From JBQLZQ01 sp052168355 (GTDB taxonomy: Bacteria; Pseudomonadota; Alphaproteobacteria; DSM-16000; Inquilinaceae): a DNA stretch of 64,000 nucleotides. This document shows, piece after piece, positions 26,377 to 34,018 of this stretch. Within the stretch, counting starts at the first letter, position 1; every line of letters begins with the position of its first letter. The stretch covers positions 47,789 through 111,788 of the forward strand of contig JBQLZQ010000088.1 in NCBI GenBank assembly GCA_052168355.1. The letters run 5' to 3'. The translations under genes were made by a program, and so were the position numbers. A model generated the notes under the pieces. That model did not search any database. It was given only the letters and a program-made list of their open reading frames with translations, and was not told the DNA's origin.

Positions 26377-26862
26377 ATGACCTGGAAGATCGAAAGCGTT
26401 TCGACCGGCCGCCAGATGATCTGCCGCCATGTCTTGGCGGGTCTGCCCGAATGGTTCGGTATCCCCGAGGCGGTGGAGGCCTACGCCTCCGCCGCCGACG
26501 GTCTGCCGATGCTGGTCTGTCGCACCGCCGACGGGTCGGCCATCGGCTTCGCGTCGATGAGGCACCATACGCCGTTCGCGACCGAGATCGGCGTGATGGG
26601 CGTCGAACGCACCTGGCACCGGCGCGGGGTCGGCCGGGCGCTGGTCGAGGCGGCGGCTCAGCGCGCCGAACGGGAGGGCACGCTGTTCCTGACGGCCAAG
26701 ACAGTTGGCCCGTCGAACCCCGATCCGTCCTATGCCGCCACCAGACGGTTCTACGAGGCGCTCGGGTTTCTGCCGATCGAGGAATTCACGACCGTCTGGG
26801 ACGGCAATCCATGCCTGCTCATGCTCCGGCCCTTGGCCTACAAATCGTCGTCACAGCCTTGA
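26377..26862 (+). CDS. GNAT family N-acetyltransferase
   Basis: This is a 161-aa GNAT acyltransferase. Motif A is visible as GVERTWHRRGVGRALVEAAAQRA, with the acetyl-CoA pyrophosphate loop RRGVGR, and motif B as AATRRFYEALGFLP. A GFASM strand precedes it. The substrate cannot be predicted. The ATG at 26377 is the start that leaves the conserved domain intact; there is no clear ribosome binding site. Confidence 0.88.
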   Translation: MTWKIESVSTGRQMICRHVLAGLPEWFGIPEAVEAYASAADGLPMLVCRTADGSAIGFASMRHHTPFATEIGVMGVERTWHRRGVGRALVEAAAQRAEREGTLFLTAKTVGPSNPDPSYAATRRFYEALGFLPIEEFTTVWDGNPCLLMLRPLAYKSSSQP

Positions 26863-26910
26863 AAGGTGACAGCACCATTCTGATTGTTTCGAGAGTCGAA
26901 TCCCACTATC

Positions 26911-26940
26911 GCGCTGCTGACAATATGCTGTCAGCAGCGC
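26911..26940. other. 12-bp perfect hairpin before the DJ-1/PfpI gene
   Basis: GCGCTGCTGACA (26911-26922) pairs exactly with TGTCAGCAGCGC (26929-26940) around a 6-nt loop. It lies between the GNAT and DJ-1 genes, 52 nt before the latter. There is no T-run on the + side, so it may act as an operator, a transcript-stabilising hairpin or a weak terminator. Confidence 0.65.
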
Positions 26941-26992
26941 CCGGCTAGGATCTGAAAACCTTTGTAACAAACCGTCTGTTCGGAGACTGACC

Positions 26993-27598
26993 ATGCCACG
27001 CATCGCCATCGTCTTGACGGAAGGATACGCCGACTGGGAATGCGCCTTCCTCAACGGCGTCGGGCGCGGTTTCTACGGCCTGGATACGGTCAACGCGATG
27101 CCGGGCGGCCGCACCGTGACGTCGCAAGGGGGGCTACGGACCGTGGCGACGGCGCGGCTGGAGGATGTGGGACCGGACCGGTACGACGGCCTGGTGATTT
27201 GCGGTGGGACAATTTGGGAAACGGAGCAGGCGCCCGACGCCGGACGGATCGCGGCCGCCTTTGTCCGGGCCGGGAAACCGGTGGGCGGGATCTGCGGCGG
27301 TACGCTGGCGCTGGCCCGGGCCGGCCTTTTGGATGACCGCGCCCATACCAGCAACGGTCTCGATTTTCTGTCCACCAATGTCCCGGATTATCGCGGGGCG
27401 AAGGGATATGTGGATACGGTGGGGGCAGTATCGGACCGCAACGTCATAACCGCGCCCGGCACCGCGCCGGTTCATTTCACCGGCGAGATCTTTCGAGCCG
27501 CCGGCTTGGACGACGGTGCGGTTGCCGGTTTCCTGGGCATGCTGGCGGCCGAGCACCGCGAGACGCGGGACCCCATGCCAGCCGCCCGCGCCGGATGA
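26993..27598 (+). CDS. DJ-1/PfpI family glutamine amidotransferase-like protein
   Basis: This is a 201-aa class I glutamine-amidotransferase-like protein. The nucleophile elbow is GGICGGTLAL, with the reactive Cys at about residue 102. An acidic residue in TEGYADWE (residues of about 9-16) fits the DJ-1 site that activates the Cys. The fold's VICGGTIWE strand is also present. Members act as chaperones, glyoxalase-type hydrolases or stress proteins. It is flanked by small detoxification-type genes and faces the YciI gene. Confidence 0.9.
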   Translation: MPRIAIVLTEGYADWECAFLNGVGRGFYGLDTVNAMPGGRTVTSQGGLRTVATARLEDVGPDRYDGLVICGGTIWETEQAPDAGRIAAAFVRAGKPVGGICGGTLALARAGLLDDRAHTSNGLDFLSTNVPDYRGAKGYVDTVGAVSDRNVITAPGTAPVHFTGEIFRAAGLDDGAVAGFLGMLAAEHRETRDPMPAARAG

Positions 27599-27633
27599 TG
27601 TCCCGGCACCGTCAGCCCCGCGTCGAATGGTCG

Positions 27634-27936
27634 TCAGATCAGGCGTCGACCATCGGCAAAGACCTGACGCCAAACCAGAATGCGAACGGACCGCCGCAAG
27701 CCCGTAGACCAGAAGGGATCTTTCCGCACCAGGGAGTCCACGTCCTCCGGATCGTCCGCCGCCACCAGCCACAACCCGCCTTCGGCCTGCCCCGCCGATG
27801 ACAGCAGGGGCCCGGCGGCCCTGATCGCGGCGGCGTTGCGGTCGAGGAAGGCCAGATGGGCTGGCATGTGCCGCCGTCGCACCTCCGCGCCAAGATCGGG
27901 GTCGTCGTCAAAAAGCACGGCGTAGAGCATCGTCAT
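27634..27936 (-). CDS. YciI-like (YCII domain) protein
   Basis: This is a 100-aa protein of the YCII/DABB-like fold. The family pattern includes LYAVLFDDDPDL, RRRHMPAHLAFLDRN with the conserved His, GPLLSSAG, and LVAADDPEDVDSLVRKDPFW. The last block is typical of YciI proteins, in which a His/Asp pair is thought to be catalytic. It is probably a small hydrolase or detoxification protein. It is convergent with the DJ-1 gene and divergent from a LysR regulator, which may control it. Confidence 0.9.
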   Translation of the reverse strand: MTMLYAVLFDDDPDLGAEVRRRHMPAHLAFLDRNAAAIRAAGPLLSSAGQAEGGLWLVAADDPEDVDSLVRKDPFWSTGLRRSVRILVWRQVFADGRRLI

Positions 27937-28033
27937 CTTCCCTGTTCTAAAGTCCCGTCACAGGCGATCATCGATCTGCAAGAATGCCGATGAAAGGCGA
28001 ACGATTGCATCTGGAGATGCGAAATTGCAGTCG

Positions 28034-28957
28034 ATGAACTGGAATGATCTTCGCTATGTCCTGGCGATTGGCCGCCACCAGCGGCTTGCCGGCGCCGCCA
28101 GGGTTCTGGGGGTCGACGATACGACCGTCTCGCGGCGTCTTGGCGCCATCCAGATCGCGATGGGGCAGCGCCTCTATCAACGGCTGGCGGACGGAAGGCT
28201 GGAACTGACGGAGGCCGGGCGGGCGGCGGCCGCGATTGCCGAACGCATGGAAGCGGACATCGATAGGCTCGACCGGGGTCACGCCGATGGGCACACCGTA
28301 TCGGGCGTCGTCCGGCTGACATCCGTTCCCGTTATCATCAACCGCGTTCTGGCGCCCGCTGTCGGCGGTCTGCTCGACCGGTATGCGGACTTGCGCGTCG
28401 AGATGATCTCCGACGGGCGCGACCTCAGCCTTGCGCGGCGTGAAACGGACATGGCCCTCCGGCTGGCGCGGCCGAAGGTCGGGGGAATGGGCGTAAAGGC
28501 GTGGCGGGTCGGGCGGCTGCGCTTTGCACCCTACGCCGCAGCAACCCACCCGGAACGGGACGCGTCATCGCTGCCATGGATCACCTACGACGAGAGCATG
28601 GCGCACCTTCCCCAGGCCCTCTGGATGCAAACGGCCATCAAGCGGAAAGCCGGCATCGCCGCGGCGCTCAAGATCACCGATGTCGAGGCCGCGTGGGAGG
28701 CCGTCGCTTCGGGCTATGGACGGTCCATGCTCCCGTGCCTGATCGCCGGTGGCGATGCCCGCCTGAGAGAACTGCCTTCCGCCAAAGGCGCCGCCGATCC
28801 GGTTCGTGAGATCTGGCTTCTGGTGCATGCCGAACTTATCGCGTTGCCACGCATACGGGCGGTTGCGAAATGGATCGAGACGTTGATGCCCAGTGGCCCC
28901 GATGACGGCGCCTCGCGCGAAGACCAGGCGATAGCGACGGCGATCACCCCATCGTGA
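28034..28957 (+). CDS. LysR-family transcriptional regulator
   Basis: This is a 307-aa LTTR. The N-terminal winged helix (MNWNDLRYVLAIGRHQRLAG... and DDTTVSRRLGAIQ) is followed by a periplasmic-binding-like effector domain beginning near residue 93 (VRLTSVPVIINRVLAP). The VDDTTVSRRL recognition helix is of the subgroup with DTTVSRR rather than SAVS. It is divergent from the YciI gene across about 100 nt, the usual arrangement for an LTTR and its target. The ATG at 28034 gives the normal N-terminus; a TTG 9 nt earlier is possible. Confidence 0.92.
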   Translation: MNWNDLRYVLAIGRHQRLAGAARVLGVDDTTVSRRLGAIQIAMGQRLYQRLADGRLELTEAGRAAAAIAERMEADIDRLDRGHADGHTVSGVVRLTSVPVIINRVLAPAVGGLLDRYADLRVEMISDGRDLSLARRETDMALRLARPKVGGMGVKAWRVGRLRFAPYAAATHPERDASSLPWITYDESMAHLPQALWMQTAIKRKAGIAAALKITDVEAAWEAVASGYGRSMLPCLIAGGDARLRELPSAKGAADPVREIWLLVHAELIALPRIRAVAKWIETLMPSGPDDGASREDQAIATAITPS

Positions 28958-29097
28958 GGCCCGGTACCGCCTGTTTCCTTGCGGTATCTTCGGGATTGGC
29001 ACAGCATCCGGCGTAGGTCGCGGCGCGACGTATTGTCACATGGCAACCGCCGACGCTATCGTCGCGCCGCCCGAGGGCGAGGCCAGGGAGAAAAACC

Positions 29098-29493
29098 ATG
29101 GGAGAGTTGACGACTGGGGTGAGCTGGTTGGCCGTCATTATCGGGGCTATCGCGTCGTTTGTGCTGGGCTGGCTGTGGTATTCGCCAAAACTGTTCGGGC
29201 CGAAATGGGCCGAAGGGGTGGGCGTGGAGATGGGAACGGCGGCCACCATGCCGGTGGCGGCCATGATCACCCAGGCCGTGGGCCTGCTTCTGATGAGTTG
29301 GTTCGTGGGCGTGACGGCGGCTTCGAACGCGCTGCTCTCCGTCATCCTGGGGACCGTGGCCTTTACGGTTCTGGCCTATTCCGCCGGTCTGTTCACGAAG
29401 AAATCGGCCTACGCGCGGAACGTCGATGCCGGCTATTGGATCGCCTGTCTGGCGGTCATGATCGTCTGCCAGGGGATCTTCCGGAACCCCTAG
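29098..29493 (+). CDS. DUF1761 membrane protein
   Basis: This is a 131-aa inner-membrane protein with four hydrophobic segments. The DUF1761 pattern is visible: an N-terminal span ending VLGWLWYSPKLFGPKW, then MITQAVGLLLMSWFVG and late LAVMIVCQGIFRN. Function unknown. GGGAG precedes the ATG at good spacing. Confidence 0.85.
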   Translation: MGELTTGVSWLAVIIGAIASFVLGWLWYSPKLFGPKWAEGVGVEMGTAATMPVAAMITQAVGLLLMSWFVGVTAASNALLSVILGTVAFTVLAYSAGLFTKKSAYARNVDAGYWIACLAVMIVCQGIFRNP

Positions 29494-29566
29494 GACCGGT
29501 CGGACAGCCCGCCGGGCGCCGCGACCCTTGGACGGACCTCCGCTCCCGCGCTAGAACTCGGCCGCC

Positions 29567-30568
29567 ATGTCCGCCCCCGCCCCCCTTATCGTCGCCGACG
29601 GACCGGCCGGGATCGCCCGCGCCGCCGAGGCGCTGCGCGAAGGGCGGCTGGTCGCCTTTCCGACCGAGACCGTCTACGGCCTGGGCGCCGACGCCACCGA
29701 CGACCGGGCCGTGGCCGCGCTGTTCGAAGCCAAGGGACGGCCCCGGTTCAACCCGCTGATCGTCCATGTGGCCGACGCGGCCGAGGCCGAGACGCTGGTC
29801 CGGTTCGACGACCGGGCCCACCTGCTGGCCGAAACCCTGTGGCCGGGGCCATTGACCCTGGTCCTGCCCCGGCTGCCGGCCTGTCCCGTGGGCCTGTTGG
29901 CCAGCGCCGGGCTGGACAGTCTGGCGGTCCGGGTGCCGGCCCATCCGACGGCGCGGCGACTGCTGGCCGAAACCGGCGGTCCCGTCGCCGCCCCCAGCGC
30001 CAACCGGTCGGGCGCCGTCAGCCCGACCACGCCGCAACACGTGGCCGAGAGCCTGGGCGGACGGGTGGCCATGATCCTGGCCGGCGGCCGGTGCGCGGTG
30101 GGGCTGGAATCGACGGTGCTGGACCTGACGGGCAAGGATCCGGTGCTGCTGCGGCCGGGCGCGGTGACCCGCGAAACCCTGGAGGGCCTGATCGGCCCGA
30201 TCCGCCGGCCCGACGCGGACGATCCGGCGGCGCCGAAATCGCCCGGCCGACTGGCCAGCCATTACGCGCCCACGGCCCCGGTGCGGCTGGACGCTCAACG
30301 CGCCGAGCCGGGCGAGGCGTTTCTGGCCTTCGGGCCGACCTTGGGGCGCGGCGATGGGCTCAATCTCAGCCCGACCGGCGACCTGGCGGAAGCCGCATCC
30401 AACCTGTTCGCGATGCTGCGGTCGCTGGATCGTCCCGGGGTGGCCGCCATCGCCGTCGCCCCGATCCCCGACACCGGCCTGGGCGAAGCCATCAACGACC
30501 GGCTGCGCCGCGCCGCCGCGCCGCGCATTCCTGTTGTCGAGGAGAATGGCTTCAGCGGTGAGCATTGA
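29567..30568 (+). CDS. L-threonylcarbamoyladenylate synthase (Sua5 type)
   Basis: This enzyme makes threonylcarbamoyl-AMP from Thr, bicarbonate and ATP, the first step of the t6A37 tRNA modification. At 333 aa it is the long Sua5 form. The YrdC domain has PTETVYGLGADA, a KGRPRFNPLIVHV block, LWPGPLTLVL, and SLAVRVPAHP followed by APSANRSG. After a linker with SPGRLASHYAPTAP comes the C-terminal Sua5 domain (GEAFLAFGP...AINDRLRRAA). Essential housekeeping gene; no partner tsaD/B/E in view. Confidence 0.95.
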   Translation: MSAPAPLIVADGPAGIARAAEALREGRLVAFPTETVYGLGADATDDRAVAALFEAKGRPRFNPLIVHVADAAEAETLVRFDDRAHLLAETLWPGPLTLVLPRLPACPVGLLASAGLDSLAVRVPAHPTARRLLAETGGPVAAPSANRSGAVSPTTPQHVAESLGGRVAMILAGGRCAVGLESTVLDLTGKDPVLLRPGAVTRETLEGLIGPIRRPDADDPAAPKSPGRLASHYAPTAPVRLDAQRAEPGEAFLAFGPTLGRGDGLNLSPTGDLAEAASNLFAMLRSLDRPGVAAIAVAPIPDTGLGEAINDRLRRAAAPRIPVVEENGFSGEH

Positions 30569-30693
30569 TTTCGTTGACATGGCGCTGCCGAGCAACGCGC
30601 CGCAGGCCGTTGCAAGACGCAGGATCGAACATTGAGAGGCGTCGATAGTCGCTGATCCGGCTGGCTGGAACGCGGACGGAACCGACCTGTGTT

Positions 30694-31233
30694 TTACCAA
30701 GCATCCGAACCGGCAGCCCGACCGATCAACGCTCCGACATTGGCCGCTTGATACAGCGGTCGCGGTGGGCGGGTTGCCGTGTTGATCCTGCGCTTGAGCC
30801 AATGCTGCGCGTGCAACCGGTTCAGCGATTGCGAAAGAGCTCGATCGGTGATCGACGCCAACTCGTTTTTGATATCCTTGAAATACCGAGGCTCGCGGCT
30901 CACGACCAAGACAGGGATGGTCCAGGCGCGCCGAAGCAAAGCGCGTCCGGATGGCTGGGGAACCGCCCTTTCGATCTTGTCCGCGATTGCCGCGGCCTCC
31001 ACCCCCATCGGTGTCAGCCGGTATTCGGGCCTGAGCGGATGACCGTGACCGGGATTTCTTTCCAGTAGCCCCAGATCGACAAGATGGCCCAAGCTCTGAG
31101 CGAGTGCCGTCCGCCCGGCCCCCGATGCCGAAAGCAGCGAAGCCTGTCGGCCTGGCGTGCCGCCATGCATCAGCGCCAGGATGTTCAGCGACCAGGCACG
31201 TGATGTTATCTTGACAAGCAAATTGATGTCCAT
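30694..31233 (-). CDS. Transcriptional regulator with two HxlR-like winged-helix domains
   Basis: This is a 179-aa DNA-binding protein in which two HxlR-type winged helices appear in tandem. The first (residues of about 10-85) reads WSLNILALMHGG...LAQSLGHLVDLGLLER and ends YRLTPMG. The second (about 100-175) reads WTIPVLVVSREPRYFKDI...LSQSLNRLHAQHWLKR. Single HxlR proteins are about 110-120 aa, so this is a duplication. It diverges from a VOC-family gene across only 40 nt of very AT-rich DNA and probably controls it. The ATG at 31233 is chosen because longer versions would run into that gene. Confidence 0.82.
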   Translation of the reverse strand: MDINLLVKITSRAWSLNILALMHGGTPGRQASLLSASGAGRTALAQSLGHLVDLGLLERNPGHGHPLRPEYRLTPMGVEAAAIADKIERAVPQPSGRALLRRAWTIPVLVVSREPRYFKDIKNELASITDRALSQSLNRLHAQHWLKRRINTATRPPRPLYQAANVGALIGRAAGSDAW

Positions 31234-31250
31234 AAAGTATAGTATATATA
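31211..31250 (+). promoter_or_regulatory. AT-rich divergent promoter/operator between HxlR-like and VOC genes
   Basis: TTGACA at 31211-31216, inside the first codons of the regulator gene, is followed 16 nt later by TAAAGT (31233-31238), or 21 nt later by TATAGT (31238-31243), for rightward transcription. The same AGTATAGTATATATA tract reads TATACT on the other strand and can serve leftward transcription. The overlapping AGTAT repeats are a plausible operator for the regulator. This is much more AT-rich than its surroundings. Confidence 0.6.
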
Positions 31251-31273
31251 TTTTTTGATTAAAGGAAAGTGCC

Positions 31274-31651
31274 ATGGCAATCGTGACGTTGGACACCACC
31301 ATTACCATCGCCATGTCCGTGCGGGACCGTCATGCCAGCGCTCAATGGTATGGAGAAATGCTCGGGTTCGAACTCCTCCATCATATCGATGACGCAGGCT
31401 GGAGCGAACTCCGGACAATGACCAACGGCGTGACCTTGGGATTGGGTGAGCAGGCCGAACCCGCCCCGGGAAACACGGTCCCCGTGTTTGGAGTTTCAGA
31501 CATCACCACTGCACGGCAAGGTCTGGAAAAGGCCGGCGTTAAATTCGACGGAGAAACCCTGGTGGTCGAAGGCATGGTCAGCACGGCAACGTTTTACGAC
31601 CCCGACGGGAACGCGCTGATGCTGGCTCAGGATCTGACGGGAGAAGGGTGA
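31274..31651 (+). CDS. VOC superfamily (glyoxalase-like) protein
   Basis: This is a 125-aa vicinal-oxygen-chelate protein with two beta-alpha-beta-beta-beta units. It contains MSVRDRHASAQWYGEMLGFEL at the N-terminus and FYDPDGNALMLAQ at the C-terminus; the Glu/His metal ligands of true glyoxalase are not all evident. It may be a glyoxalase, dioxygenase-like or drug-binding resistance protein. Its promoter is shared with a divergently encoded HxlR-type regulator, which suggests induction by a reactive small molecule. Confidence 0.9.
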   Translation: MAIVTLDTTITIAMSVRDRHASAQWYGEMLGFELLHHIDDAGWSELRTMTNGVTLGLGEQAEPAPGNTVPVFGVSDITTARQGLEKAGVKFDGETLVVEGMVSTATFYDPDGNALMLAQDLTGEG

Positions 31652-31740
31652 TCAAACTCTCGGTCACAGACGACCGGACCCATCGAACGAAAATGACGGT
31701 TCCCCCTGTCGTGGACGACAATCCGCGCTAAGGTGGGACC

Positions 31741-33174
31741 ATGGCAGAGCTTGCGCAGACCTCCGACAGAAACGACACCCTCGACCGGCTGAAGGACATC
31801 GTCGGCCCCAAGGGCTGGACCGATGATCCGGACGCGGTCGCGCCCCATGTCTCGGAATGGCGCGGGATCCTGCGCGGGGCCACGCCCCTGGTGTTGCGTC
31901 CGGCCTCCACCGACGAGGTGTCGGGGGTGGTCGCCCTGTGTCACGCGGCCGGTATCGGCATCGTTCCCCAGGGCGGCAATACCGGCCTGGTGGCCGGCGC
32001 CCTGCCGGCCGAGCACGGTCGCGACGTGGTGTTGTCGCTGCAGCGGATGAACCGCATCCGGGCGCTGGATCCCGTCGCCTACACCATGGTGGCCGAGGCC
32101 GGGGTGGTGTTGCAGGCGGCCCAGCAGGCGGCGGCCGATGCCGACCGGCTGTTCCCTTTGAGCCTTGGGGCCGAGGGCACCTGCCAGATCGGCGGCGTGT
32201 TGTCGACCAACGCCGGCGGCACCGGGGTCCTGCGCTATGGCAATGCCCGCGACCTGGTGCTGGGGCTGGAGGCGGTGCTGCCCGACGGACGGGTGTGGCA
32301 AGGCCTGCGCACCCTGCGCAAGGACAATACGGGCTACGACCTCAAGCACCTGTTCATCGGCGCGGAAGGTACGCTGGGCATCGTAACGGCGGCCGCGCTC
32401 AAGCTGTTCCCGCGGCCGCGCCAGACCGCCACCGCCCTGGCCGCCGTTGCCGACCCGGACGCGGCCATCGCCCTTCTGGCCCAGGCCAGGGGCGGCAGCG
32501 GCGACGCGCTGACCGCCTTTGAGCTGATGCCACGGGCGGGGCTCGACTTGGCCTTGCGGCATGTCGCCGACACCGTCGACCCCCTGGCCGAAGCGCATCC
32601 CTGGTACGTGCTGATGGAGATGACATCGACGGCCGCGGGCGACACGCTGGGCGCGGTGATGGAAGCGGTCCTGGCCGACGCCTTCGAGGCGGGGCTGGTG
32701 CGCGACGCCACCATCGCCGCCAGCGAGACCCAAGGGGCGCGGCTCTGGCGGCTGCGCGAGGCGATGGTCGAGGGGATCCGTTTGGAAGGCGTCACCCTGC
32801 GCCACGACGTCGCCGTTCCCGTGGTTCGGGTGCCGGAGCTGATCGCCCAAGGAATGGCGGCGGTTTCGGCCGCCCTGCCCGGTGTCCGGCCGGTCCCGTT
32901 CGGCCACGCCGGCGACGGCAACATCCATTTCAACTTCAACGGCCCCCCCGGCATGGATCCGGCCGCCGTCCTGGCCCGCGTCGACGACGTGGCGCACATC
33001 CTCTACGACATCGTCGCCAGCCTGGGCGGATCGTTCAGCGCAGAGCACGGCATCGGCCGGGTCAAGCGGGGCGACCTGACGGCGCGCAAGACGGCGGTGG
33101 AGCTGGACCTGATGCGCACCGTCAAGCACGCCCTGGACCCCGCCGGCATCATGAACCCCGGCAAGGTGCTTTAG
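31741..33174 (+). CDS. FAD-linked oxidoreductase, D-2-hydroxyglutarate/D-lactate dehydrogenase type
   Basis: This is a 477-aa flavoprotein of the GlcD/D2HGDH family. The FAD-binding PCMH domain has PQGGNTGLVAGA, LGAEGTCQIGGVLSTNAGG and the YDLKHLFIGAEGTLGIVT block. The C-terminal cap holds the metal/substrate site PFGHAGDGNIHFN, with SAEHGIGRVKR and DPAGIMNPGKVL at the end. It would oxidise a D-2-hydroxy acid and pass electrons to ETF or quinone. It overlaps the convergent GNAT gene by 4 nt at the stop codons (TTAG). Confidence 0.93.
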   Translation: MAELAQTSDRNDTLDRLKDIVGPKGWTDDPDAVAPHVSEWRGILRGATPLVLRPASTDEVSGVVALCHAAGIGIVPQGGNTGLVAGALPAEHGRDVVLSLQRMNRIRALDPVAYTMVAEAGVVLQAAQQAAADADRLFPLSLGAEGTCQIGGVLSTNAGGTGVLRYGNARDLVLGLEAVLPDGRVWQGLRTLRKDNTGYDLKHLFIGAEGTLGIVTAAALKLFPRPRQTATALAAVADPDAAIALLAQARGGSGDALTAFELMPRAGLDLALRHVADTVDPLAEAHPWYVLMEMTSTAAGDTLGAVMEAVLADAFEAGLVRDATIAASETQGARLWRLREAMVEGIRLEGVTLRHDVAVPVVRVPELIAQGMAAVSAALPGVRPVPFGHAGDGNIHFNFNGPPGMDPAAVLARVDDVAHILYDIVASLGGSFSAEHGIGRVKRGDLTARKTAVELDLMRTVKHALDPAGIMNPGKVL

Positions 33175-33692
33175 CCGACCCTGCTGGGTCGGGCTTCCGA
33201 GACCTCCCAGCGGCCCACCTCGCCGGCCGCGCCATCTAGGGCGTCGTGGGTCAGCGCCATCATCTGAAGCCGGTCGGGCTGTTCGTCGGGCATGAAGATG
33301 CCGGCGGGCGCGGCCGGCTGAAACCCGAACCGCCGATAGTAGGCGGCGTCGCCAACCAGCAGGACCAGCCGGTGGCCGGCGCGGACCGCCCGGTCGATCG
33401 TCTCGAAGATGAGCGCGCCGCCGACCCCGGTGCCGCGCCGGTCGGGGGCCACGGCGATCGGTCCCAGCAGCAGCGCCGGCAGACGCGCCGGGCCGACCGT
33501 CACCGGCCAATAGCGGATGGCCCCGACGATGCGGTCCCCGTCGCGGGCCACGAGGCGCAGCGAGTCCACCGGCGCCACGCCCTCGCGGTAGCGGTACGAG
33601 GTCTTGCGCCGGCGGTCCGACCCGAACGCCAGGTCGAGAAGGTCTTCGATGATGGGGCCGTCTTCGGGCCGTTCCGCGGTGAGGTCGAACAT
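33171..33692 (-). CDS. GNAT family N-acetyltransferase
   Basis: This is a 173-aa GNAT protein of the YhbS type. It has an IVGAIRYWPV strand, LLLGPIAVAPDRRGTGVGGALI with the acetyl-CoA loop, and the VLLVGDAAYYRRFGFQPA block common in this subgroup. The ATG at 33692 begins the conserved FDLTAERPEDGPIIEDL stretch; extensions upstream look non-coding. Substrate unknown. Confidence 0.9.
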   Translation of the reverse strand: MFDLTAERPEDGPIIEDLLDLAFGSDRRRKTSYRYREGVAPVDSLRLVARDGDRIVGAIRYWPVTVGPARLPALLLGPIAVAPDRRGTGVGGALIFETIDRAVRAGHRLVLLVGDAAYYRRFGFQPAAPAGIFMPDEQPDRLQMMALTHDALDGAAGEVGRWEVSEARPSRVG

Positions 33693-34018
33693 GGAGCCTC
33701 CGGTTCCGGGCAGGGCAAGGGACAATCGGCTGCCGCGGCGCGCCGGTGGCCTTTATCCTCTCGCGGATGTCGGAGCCTGCATATCGGACCTGGAATTGGC
33801 CGCGACAGCGGAACGTGAAGCCGGGATCGGGTCAGGCAAGGGCGCCGCGCCGTTCTGGACGCGCATATCGTCGTCGCGACAGGACCTGACCGTGAACCAT
33901 TCCGGCTCTCCTTGATGTGCCGTTCCCTCTATCACATCGTGGGGGCTTGTCAACAATCGCCCGGTCTGCATCTTTGATGGTTTGGACCTACCGCCGCCGC
34001 TGATCCAGGACCGATGTC
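33693..34018. other. Intergenic region between GNAT and acyl-CoA dehydrogenase genes
   Basis: This 326-nt region lies between divergently transcribed genes and must carry promoters for both. I find no convincing sigma-70 pair, operator dyad or conserved open frame in it. Short frames on both strands translate to low-complexity sequence. Confidence 0.5.

Noticed and set aside
26890..26945. Possible tRNA because of a GTCGAATCCCAC T-arm-like string
   Set aside because: No acceptor, anticodon or D arm can be built around it; the neighbouring strong hairpin is a simple 12-bp stem.
33753..33971. 72-codon open frame on the - strand upstream of the GNAT gene
   Set aside because: Low-complexity translation and no start signal; treated as intergenic.
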